14,653 bases of DNA from an uncultured bacterium. Its GTDB lineage: Bacteria > Actinomycetota > Coriobacteriia > Coriobacteriales > Coriobacteriaceae. A model generated the notes under the pieces. It was not told the origin of the DNA. It saw only the letters and a program-made list of their open reading frames with translations, and did not search any database. Below are positions 6,037 through 11,573 of this stretch, one piece after another (the stretch's first letter is position 1; every line of letters begins with the position of its first letter). The DNA is taken from assembly GCA_905214615.1 (NCBI GenBank), contig CAJMMX010000059.1:1-14653 (forward strand), given 5' to 3'. A program made the position numbers and the translations under genes.

Positions 6037-6867
6037 TTAGTACTGCCACATGTGGTTGACGGGGCCAGAGCCTTTGCCCATGTCAAAGCCGGCGGCGAGA
6101 GCGCCCGTTAGGTAGGCCTTGCCGGCGTTGACGGCGTCGGCAAGATCCATGCCCTGAGCCAGCGCGCAGGCGATGGCGGACGAAAGCGTGCAGCCGGTGC
6201 CGTGTGTGTTGTCGGTCTCGATGCGCTTGTGGCGGAACCACGTGGTGAGCGGATCGCCCAGATGGTTGCCCTCGTCATCGAGTGGCGCGGGTTCGGCCAA
6301 TACATCGTTGGCCTCGTTGACAAGATGCCCACCCTTAACGAGGGATGCGCAGCCAAAGCGGCGGGCGAGGAGCATGGCAGCATTTTGCTGCGTGCGCTCG
6401 GAGTCGACCTCGTAGTCGAGCAGGGCCATGGCCTCGGGAATATTGGGCGTGATAACCGTCGCCAGCGGGAACAGGCGGCGGGTGAGCGCCTCGGCGGCAT
6501 CTTCGGCAATCAGCCGTGCGCCCGAGGTGGCTACCATGACGGGGTCGACTACCACGTTTGTCGCGTTCCAGGCGCTCAGGCGGTCGGCGATAACCTCGAT
6601 AATCTCGGCAGAGGAAACCATGCCGATCTTGACGGCGCTTGGGCGGATATCGTCAAATACGGCGTCGATCTGCGCAGCGACGATATCAGGGGAGATATTC
6701 TGCACGGCGGTGACACCGAGCGTGTTTTGTGCGGTGATGGCGGTGATGGCCGTCTCGGCATACAGACGGTGCGCCGTGATGGTCTTGATGTCGGCCTGAA
6801 TGCCGGCGCCACCGCTGGAATCGGATCCTGCGATGGACAGGACGGCAGGTACCTTACTGCGATCCAT
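6037..6867 (-). CDS. thiD: Hydroxymethylpyrimidine/phosphomethylpyrimidine kinase
   Basis: A 276-residue ribokinase-fold enzyme that phosphorylates HMP to HMP-P and HMP-P to HMP-PP for thiamine synthesis. Diagnostic stretches are SIAGSDSSGGAGIQADIKT at residues 11-29, AVKIGMVSS at 78-86, VVVDPVMVATSG at 105-116, TPNIPEA at 140-146, VKGGH at 177-181 and the anion-hole/catalytic THGTGCTLSSAIA at 221-233 with Cys226. The length is normal for a stand-alone ThiD, with no ThiE or TenA fusion. The start at 6867 has AAGGGAG 6 nt upstream. It follows thiC on the same strand after 178 nt. That spacer holds a hairpin and a TATAAT, so it may be transcribed both from its own promoter and by readthrough from the riboswitch-controlled thiC transcript. 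Confidence 0.96.
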   Translation of the reverse strand: MDRSKVPAVLSIAGSDSSGGAGIQADIKTITAHRLYAETAITAITAQNTLGVTAVQNISPDIVAAQIDAVFDDIRPSAVKIGMVSSAEIIEVIADRLSAWNATNVVVDPVMVATSGARLIAEDAAEALTRRLFPLATVITPNIPEAMALLDYEVDSERTQQNAAMLLARRFGCASLVKGGHLVNEANDVLAEPAPLDDEGNHLGDPLTTWFRHKRIETDNTHGTGCTLSSAIACALAQGMDLADAVNAGKAYLTGALAAGFDMGKGSGPVNHMWQY

Positions 6868-6913
6868 GTTTGCTCCCTTGTTCGGTCGGAATCAAATGGG
6901 TCTTTAAGCCAGC

Positions 6914-6919
6914 ATTATA
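6914..6919 (-). promoter_or_regulatory. Probable -10 of a separate thiD promoter
   Basis: A perfect TATAAT on the minus strand, 47 nt before the thiD start, just after a GC-rich hairpin. No clean -35 at 17 bp. If used, thiD has a leader of about 40 nt that lacks the TPP riboswitch. Confidence 0.5.
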
Positions 6920-6925
6920 AAGATG

Positions 6926-6956
6926 CCCGGGCCGACTCTATGTCGAACCCGGGCGG
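6926..6956 (-). other. GC-rich hairpin after thiC
   Basis: On the minus strand GCCCGGG pairs with CCCGGGC (7 bp), and an inner CGAC pairs with GTCG around a 5-nt loop. It is followed by ATCTTTATAAT rather than a pure T tract. It could be a weak terminator or processing hairpin separating thiC from thiD; its end overlaps the spacer of the proposed thiD promoter. Confidence 0.5.
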
Positions 6957-6972
6957 GCGATGCAATCTTTAC

Positions 6973-7010
6973 GCAAATGTGAGCAAATGTTCACACGTCA
7001 ACAATTGACG
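6973..7010. promoter_or_regulatory. Tandem palindromes and direct repeat in the thiC-thiD spacer
   Basis: GCAAATGT is repeated with a 10-bp period (6973-6980 and 6983-6990). TGTGAGCAAATGTTCACA (6978-6995) is a palindrome with 7 of 9 pairs matching, and CGTCAACAATTGACG (6996-7010) is a second with perfect 6-bp arms. Helically phased repeats and adjoining dyads look like a protein operator; the regulator is unknown. Confidence 0.4.
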
Positions 7011-7045
7011 AACACCATGTTACCGATTGTGGCTCCGGTGACGAG

Positions 7046-8380
7046 TTAGTCCTCCATGCCGAGGTCGATCGTCGTGCCTTCGAACACCTTGTTAACGGTG
7101 CGGACGGCGCACATCTTGCCGCACATGGTGCAGGTGCCCTCGGTGGCGGCGGGGGATTCTTCGTAGCGTTTCTTGCCGGTGACCGGGTCGAGAGCACACT
7201 TCCACATGGCATCCCAGTCGAGCTTGCGGCGTGCCTGGCCCATCTTGTCGTCCATGTCGCGGGCGTGCGGCACCTTCTTGGCGATATCGGCGGCGTGCGC
7301 GGCAATCTTAGTGGCCATGAGGCCATCGAGCACGTCCTGGGCGTTGGGCAGGCACAGGTGCTCGGCCGGCGTCACGTAGCACAGGAAGTCGGCACCGGAG
7401 CTGGCGGAGATGGCGCCGCCGATGGCAGCGGTGATGTGGTCGTAACCCACGCCGATATCGGTCACCAGCGGCCCGAGCACATAGAACGGGGCATTGTGGC
7501 ACAGGCGCTTCTGCAGTTTCATGTTGGCGGCGATCTCGTCGAGCGCCATGTGACCCGGGCCCTCGACCATGACCTGGACGCCGGCGGCCCAAGCGCGCTT
7601 GCACAGCTTGCCCAGCTCGATCATCTCAGCGGTCTCGGTGGCATCGTTGGAGTCGTAGAGGCAGCCCGGGCGGCAGGAGTCGCCGAGCGAAATCGTCACG
7701 TCGTACTCGTGGCAAATCTCGAGCAGCTCGTCAAAGTACTCGTAGAAGGGGTTTTCGTTGCCGGTGACCTCCATCCAGCCAAACAGTAGCGAGCCGCCGC
7801 GACTGACGATGTTCATCAGGCGGCCGGTCTCCTTAAAGGTCTTGGTGACCGACTTGTTGATGCCGCAGTGGATGGTCATAAAGTCCACGCCATCCTCGGC
7901 GTGCGCGCGCACGACCTCGAACAGGTCGTCCTTGGTCAGCTTGACCAGCGGCTTTTCCATGTAGCCGATGGCGTCGTACATGGGGACGGTGCCCACCATG
8001 AGCGGCGTCTCGTCGATGAGCTGCTGGCGGAACTGGCGCGTTTTGCCCGAGTTGGAAAGGTCCATGATGGCGTCGGCGCCAAAGTCCTCGGCGATCTTGA
8101 CCTTCTTCCATTCCTCGGCGGCATCGGCCTTGTCGCCCGAGATGCCCAGGTTGACGTTGACCTTGGTGGACAGGCCCTCGCCGACACCAAAGGCGCGCAT
8201 GCCCTTTTTGATGTGCACGATGTTGGCGGGAATGGCGATGCGGCCGTCGGCCACGCGCTCGCGGATGTACTCGGGGTCGCGATGCTCGCGCTCGGCGACC
8301 TCCTTCATCTGCGGTGTGATCTGCCCGGCGCGGGCGAAGTCGATTTGCGTGACGAGCTTGGGCTCGGTCTGTGTGCTCAT
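7046..8380 (-). CDS. thiC: Phosphomethylpyrimidine synthase
   Basis: A 444-residue radical SAM enzyme that converts aminoimidazole ribotide to HMP-P, the pyrimidine precursor of thiamine. Family stretches include RIAIPANIVHIKKG at residues 47-60, GEGLSTKVNVNLG at 67-79, IHCGINK at 170-176, SRGGSLLFGWM at 193-203, SLGDSCRPGCLYD at 231-243, VMVEGPGHMALDEI at 270-283 and GPLVTDIGVGYDHI at 303-316. The C-terminal cluster-binding cysteines are Cys417, Cys420 and Cys424, a CX2CX3C arrangement, one residue shorter than the CX2CX4C of the E. coli enzyme. It is the short form, lacking the N-terminal extension of the E. coli protein (about 630 residues). The start at 8380 is chosen because GAAGGGAG lies 8 nt upstream; an in-frame ATG at 8404 falls inside the riboswitch. 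It is preceded by a TPP riboswitch and followed by thiD. Confidence 0.97.
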   Translation of the reverse strand: MSTQTEPKLVTQIDFARAGQITPQMKEVAEREHRDPEYIRERVADGRIAIPANIVHIKKGMRAFGVGEGLSTKVNVNLGISGDKADAAEEWKKVKIAEDFGADAIMDLSNSGKTRQFRQQLIDETPLMVGTVPMYDAIGYMEKPLVKLTKDDLFEVVRAHAEDGVDFMTIHCGINKSVTKTFKETGRLMNIVSRGGSLLFGWMEVTGNENPFYEYFDELLEICHEYDVTISLGDSCRPGCLYDSNDATETAEMIELGKLCKRAWAAGVQVMVEGPGHMALDEIAANMKLQKRLCHNAPFYVLGPLVTDIGVGYDHITAAIGGAISASSGADFLCYVTPAEHLCLPNAQDVLDGLMATKIAAHAADIAKKVPHARDMDDKMGQARRKLDWDAMWKCALDPVTGKKRYEESPAATEGTCTMCGKMCAVRTVNKVFEGTTIDLGMED

Positions 8381-8384
8381 TGGC

Positions 8385-8479
8385 ACGGCTCCCTTCGTTG
8401 GCATTACCCATATCAGGTTTGCGGGTCAGGGCGGGCGCGCCCAGTCTCAGCCTGCCGTCTTGTCCTGCAAGCTCCCCGT
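8385..8479 (-). ncRNA. TPP riboswitch (THI element) controlling thiC
   Basis: On the minus strand the leader carries the conserved core of the TPP aptamer in order: GGGGAGC, a variable P3 arm, GGCTGAGA, a second GC-rich arm, ACCCGCAAACCTGAT, GGGTAATGCC and GAAGGGA. The outer strands ACGG and CCGT can pair as P1. The closing strand contains GAAGGGAG, which is also the thiC ribosome binding site, so ligand binding should hide it and block translation when thiamine pyrophosphate is plentiful. No separate terminator hairpin fits between aptamer and start codon. Confidence 0.96.
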
Positions 8480-8495
8480 TTATGTAATGGGCTCA

Positions 8496-8501
8496 AGTAT
8501 A
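8496..8501 (-). promoter_or_regulatory. Probable -10 of the thiC promoter
   Basis: TATACT on the minus strand, 16 nt before the first base of the riboswitch, so the transcript would begin at about 8489, just ahead of the aptamer. The -35 is poorly defined. Confidence 0.5.
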
Positions 8502-8512
8502 GCTCGAATGGG

Positions 8513-8518
8513 TACGAT
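8513..8518 (+). promoter_or_regulatory. Probable -10 of the gene at 8552
   Basis: TACGAT within GGGTACGATTGG, 33 nt before the start codon, back to back with the thiC promoter. It matches the GGGTAnnAT pattern at 2432 and 3277. Confidence 0.4.
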
Positions 8519-8551
8519 TGGCCTAACGAGCGTGCCTGTGGGGAGGCGTAC

Positions 8552-9073
8552 ATGGAAGACAAGCATCTATATCGAGAGACACAATGGGATGTATCGGCCG
8601 AGGAAAGCCGTGCGCACCATGGCCTTGTCGCGATTGGTTTTGCGGTGCTTGCCGTGTTGGTGATTGCCTTTTGTATTTGGACGTTCGGCGGTCGCGGCGG
8701 CGCTGCATGGGAGTTCGAGGCTGATGATAGCCTACCGATTATGACGGTGAGGAGTACTGGCGGTAATGCCAATACGCTCGCCGTTCCGGGCGATTATTGG
8801 TACCCGCGCGATGAGTTTGTGCAGTTGCAGCTGAGTGGTGGGTCTATTCCAGGTGAAGAAATCGAACGCGTGACGTTTGACGCGGCGCTCAAAACGCTCA
8901 CGGTGAAGCTCAAAGATCAAGGAGATGTGCCCACGACTATGGATATCGCCCTGACGGAATGGCGTCTGGAGCCTCCGACGGGTGTTGCGGTGTCCGAGGT
9001 TGAGCACGTCAAGATTGTCTATCAGGACGGTTCGACAAACGGGATTGCAAAGGCCGATGGCTTGGCGGAGTAA
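8552..9073 (+). CDS. Single-pass membrane protein of unknown function
   Basis: A 173-residue protein that I do not recognise. A short charged N terminus (residues 1-22) is followed by one strong membrane segment (about 24-45, LVAIGFAVLAVLVIAFCIWTFGG) and about 125 hydrophilic residues. The latter look beta-rich and contain DYWYPRDEFVQLQLSGGSIPGEEIERVTF and a long LKTLTVKLKDQGD stretch. With few positive charges after the membrane segment and several acidic residues, the C-terminal domain probably lies outside the cytoplasm, anchored by an uncleaved signal. There is no sortase motif and no lipobox. The start at 8552 is supported by GGGGAGG 5 nt upstream; a much longer open frame continues upstream but is only antisense to thiC. 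It is divergent from thiC and converges on yaaA with a 23-nt gap. Nothing ties it to thiamine metabolism except position. Confidence 0.82.
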   Translation: MEDKHLYRETQWDVSAEESRAHHGLVAIGFAVLAVLVIAFCIWTFGGRGGAAWEFEADDSLPIMTVRSTGGNANTLAVPGDYWYPRDEFVQLQLSGGSIPGEEIERVTFDAALKTLTVKLKDQGDVPTTMDIALTEWRLEPPTGVAVSEVEHVKIVYQDGSTNGIAKADGLAE

Positions 9074-9096
9074 CGGAGTGTTTGGAAACGGCGGGC

Positions 9097-9906
9097 CTAT
9101 TGTGCCTGCGCGTTCATGAAAACCAGGGTGTTTTTGTCTGAAAGCTCGGGGATGTGACGATAGCCGATGTTGAATGCGGTGAGCCCGCTTACATCCTCGA
9201 GCTTGTTTTCTGCCATCCAGCGCACCATGGAGCCGCGCGCCTTTTTGCTGGCGGTCGATCGCTGAACGGGCTTATCGTTGCGGACGTCTTCGCCAAAAAG
9301 GCAGGTGATAACCGTTGTATCCTGTGCAGCATGGGGCAGGACGGCTTTGGCGTATTCCACGCTGGCAAGGTTGACGATCGTAGCGTTGGAGCCCGCCGGA
9401 GCGATGACCCGTGCGAGTTTGTCGCCCCAAAACGCGTAGAGGTCTCGGGCATCGTCGACGGCAAGCTTCGCCCCCATTTCGAGCCGATAGGGCGACACGC
9501 CGTGGAAGGGGCGTGCGCATCCGTAAAGGCCCGAGAGGATCCACAGATGGTCTTGCAGCCATGCGAGCTGCGCGGAATCCATCACCTCGGGCGCCATGCT
9601 CTCGTATTGAATGCCGTGATAGGACATGACGGCAGGGGAGAGGTGACGGGCGAGTGCAGGATTGTCGAGATCGCCGTTTCCCAAGATGGGCCCGAACTCA
9701 TGCAGGGTGTTGAGGCAAGGCCCCAGCAGTTTGTCACTCACGTTCCATAGCGCCTGCAGACCGCCGCTGCCTTCATTCCGCTCGATATCTAGCAGTGCGC
9801 GGTGGAGGCGAGCTGTCTCGTGCACAAAAGGTGGAATGCCCAGGACTTCAAAAGCATCCCTGGCCGCGCGCATTTGCTTGGCGGGCGAAATGATGACCTG
9901 CAGCAT
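9097..9906 (-). CDS. yaaA: Peroxide stress protein YaaA (UPF0246/DUF328)
   Basis: A 269-residue cytoplasmic protein of the YaaA family (PF03883), which in E. coli binds DNA and limits free iron during peroxide stress. Diagnostic stretches are MLQVIISPAKQM at the N terminus, YHGIQYESM, LWILSGLYGCARPFHGVSPYRLEMG, LYAFWGDKLA, NLASVEYAKAV and SKKARGSMVRWM. The length is typical (about 240-270). The start at 9906 is supported by GAGGAGAG just upstream; the open frame continuing to 10107 crosses the hairpin element and the end of the aminopeptidase gene and is rejected. It follows the M18 aminopeptidase gene on the same strand by 103 nt, a spacer mostly filled by a 65-bp inverted repeat. The function in iron or oxidative stress is inferred from homologues; in an anaerobe it would make sense for oxygen exposure. 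Confidence 0.95.
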   Translation of the reverse strand: MLQVIISPAKQMRAARDAFEVLGIPPFVHETARLHRALLDIERNEGSGGLQALWNVSDKLLGPCLNTLHEFGPILGNGDLDNPALARHLSPAVMSYHGIQYESMAPEVMDSAQLAWLQDHLWILSGLYGCARPFHGVSPYRLEMGAKLAVDDARDLYAFWGDKLARVIAPAGSNATIVNLASVEYAKAVLPHAAQDTTVITCLFGEDVRNDKPVQRSTASKKARGSMVRWMAENKLEDVSGLTAFNIGYRHIPELSDKNTLVFMNAQAQ

Positions 9907-9930
9907 GGACTCTCCTCTGCCAAATAGGAA

Positions 9931-9995
9931 GTTGCGGTGGAATACGGTCTGTTTTGGCCGGTTATGGGCCAGTTTAGTCCGTATTTCACCGCAAC
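9931..9995. repeat. 65-bp hairpin element between the aminopeptidase gene and yaaA
   Basis: Arms of 17 bp (9931-9947 with 9979-9995, 16 of 17 paired) enclose a 31-nt loop that contains a smaller dyad, TGGCC and GGCCA (9955-9959 with 9967-9971). It carries GTTGCGGTGG, similar to GTTGCGACGG in the element at 5928-5992, and has the same total length. No T tract follows on the minus strand, so it is not a standard terminator. Confidence 0.7.
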
Positions 9996-10009
9996 TGATG
10001 AAGGGTTGG

Positions 10010-11407
10010 TTAGGCTCGCTCGATGAAGGCTTTGTAGCCGCGATAGGCCTCGTAGATATCGGCCTTGTTAGCGACCTCCCACAGGGCGTGCATGGACAGG
10101 ACGGCAACGCCAGAGTCGATGACGTTCATGCCGTACTTAGCCATGATGTATGCGATGGTGCCGCCGCCGCCCGCGTTGACGCGACCGAGCTCGCAGGTCT
10201 GGAAGTCCACGCCGGCCTCGTCCATGATGTCGCGGATGAGGGCCACATACTCGGCGTCGGCGTCGTTAGAGCCGCCCTTGCCGCGGCTGCCCGTGTACTT
10301 GTTAAAGCACAGGCCGCGACCCATAAAGGCGGCGTTCTTGGTTTCGAACTTGCCGGCGTAGCCCGGGTCGAAGCCGGCGGACACGTCGGAGGAGAGCATG
10401 CGGCTGCGGGCGAGCGCGCGGCGCAGGGCCAGCGGGCTATCCTCGCCGGCGAGCGTCATGATCTCGGCGACGGTGTTCTCGAAGAAGCGGCTCGTCATGC
10501 CGGTGGCACCTACGGAACCGATCTCCTCCTTGTCGACGATGAGTGTGATGCTCGTGCGCTCCACGTTGGCGACGTTGATCTGGGCGAGCATGGACGGATA
10601 GGCGCAGACACGGTCGTCGTGGCCATAGCCCAGAATCATGGAGCGGTCGAGGCCCATGTCACGGGCGGGGCCGGCGGGCACGACCTCGATCTCGGCGGAG
10701 AGGAAGTCCTCCTCCTCGACGTCGTACTGCTCCTTGAGGATATCCAGGAACATCTGCTTGACGGGCTCCTTGGGAGCGTCCTTGTCGTCCTCGTCAAACT
10801 TGACGGGGCGGCCGCCCACGATCACGTCGAGGATCTCGGCGTCGACGGCGTCCTTGGCGGGCTTGGCCATCTGCTCGCTCGAGAGGTGGATCAGCAGGTC
10901 GGAGATGGTAAAGACCGGGTCGTCGGCCTTGTCACCGATGTTGATGTCGACGGTGGTGCCGTCCTTTTTGCAGATGACGCCCACGAGTGCGAGCGGGGAA
11001 GCGACCCAGTGGTAGCTCTTGACGCCGCCATAGTAGTGCGTGTCGAGATAAGCCATGTCGCCGGCCTCGAAGACGGGGTTCTGCTTGAGGTCCAGGCGCG
11101 GCGAGTCCACGTGGGCGCCCAGGATGTTAAAGCCCTGCTCGAGCGGGGCGGTGCCCAGGTTGACGAGCATGAGGTCCTTGCCGTGGTTGACGGCGTACAC
11201 CTTGTCGCCGGACTTGAGCGCGCGGCCCTCGGCGATCACGGTCTCCAGATTGACGTAGCCCGCCTCCTCGGCCATCTTGATACCGGCCTTGACGCACAGG
11301 CGCTCGGTCTTGTTCTCACTCAAAAACTGCTTATAGCCGCGGCAAAGCTCCTCGAGCTCCTCGATCTGCTGTGGCGTGTACTTTTTCCATGCGCTGGGAC
11401 GCTCCAT
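10010..11407 (-). CDS. M18 family zinc aminopeptidase
   Basis: A 465-residue metallo-aminopeptidase of peptidase family M18 (PF02127), which removes N-terminal residues from peptides, mostly acidic or neutral ones, in the cytoplasm and usually as a dodecamer. The two-metal site is visible: His99 and Asp101 in GAHVDSPRLD, a bridging Asp at 264 or 265 in GHDDR, Glu294-Glu295 in DKEEIGS, Asp341 in SSDVSAGFDPGY and His440 in SMHALWEV. The length and the GGGGTIAYIMAKYGMNVIDSG stretch resemble the group named aminopeptidase 1 (ApeA) in Clostridium, but I do not assign the symbol. The start at 11407 is supported by AAAGGAG 9 nt upstream; an open frame running on to 11995 is antisense to polA and rejected. 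It is divergent from polA and followed by yaaA. Confidence 0.95.
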   Translation of the reverse strand: MERPSAWKKYTPQQIEELEELCRGYKQFLSENKTERLCVKAGIKMAEEAGYVNLETVIAEGRALKSGDKVYAVNHGKDLMLVNLGTAPLEQGFNILGAHVDSPRLDLKQNPVFEAGDMAYLDTHYYGGVKSYHWVASPLALVGVICKKDGTTVDINIGDKADDPVFTISDLLIHLSSEQMAKPAKDAVDAEILDVIVGGRPVKFDEDDKDAPKEPVKQMFLDILKEQYDVEEEDFLSAEIEVVPAGPARDMGLDRSMILGYGHDDRVCAYPSMLAQINVANVERTSITLIVDKEEIGSVGATGMTSRFFENTVAEIMTLAGEDSPLALRRALARSRMLSSDVSAGFDPGYAGKFETKNAAFMGRGLCFNKYTGSRGKGGSNDADAEYVALIRDIMDEAGVDFQTCELGRVNAGGGGTIAYIMAKYGMNVIDSGVAVLSMHALWEVANKADIYEAYRGYKAFIERA

Positions 11408-11456
11408 GACGCAGGCTCCTTTCGGATCGATCGTGCTGGTTGATGTACCGTGAGCC

Positions 11457-11462
11457 ATCGTA
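11457..11462 (-). promoter_or_regulatory. Possible -10 of the M18 aminopeptidase gene
   Basis: TACGAT in GTGATACGATGG on the minus strand, about 50 nt before the start; the same GTGATACGAT string is found before the PiT gene. No clear -35. Confidence 0.35.
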
Positions 11463-11525
11463 TCACGCGCGGGCCCGCGGCGGCAGGGAAGCCTGATGTG
11501 CGGTGGCCGCGGGGCGGGGAGCGTG

Positions 11526-11531
11526 TAAACT
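11526..11531 (+). promoter_or_regulatory. Possible -10 of polA
   Basis: TAAACT within GTGTAAACTGG, 43 nt before the polA start, in a very GC-rich stretch with no clear -35. Initiation would be near 11538, which argues against the in-frame GTG at 11535 as start codon. Confidence 0.35.
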
Positions 11532-11573
11532 GGTGTGAGCAAACCGTGCCCAGCCCAAAGCGAGGTATTCAAT

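Noticed and set aside
6978..6995. CRP-like site TGTGA-N8-TCACA
   Set aside because: Spacing is 8 rather than 6 and the lineage is not expected to use a CRP operator of E. coli type; kept only as an unassigned dyad.
8381..8404. Alternative thiC start at 8404
   Set aside because: That ATG lies inside the conserved riboswitch core (GGGTAATGCC), and the ribosome site serves 8380.
7868..8551. Upstream extension of the gene at 8552 in the same frame
   Set aside because: It runs antisense through thiC and across the riboswitch; the strong ribosome site before 8552 defines the start.
9662..11443. A 593-codon open frame on the plus strand opposite the M18 aminopeptidase
   Set aside because: Composition is Val/Asp/His/Gly-rich, typical of a reverse-complement frame; the minus strand has all M18 metal ligands.
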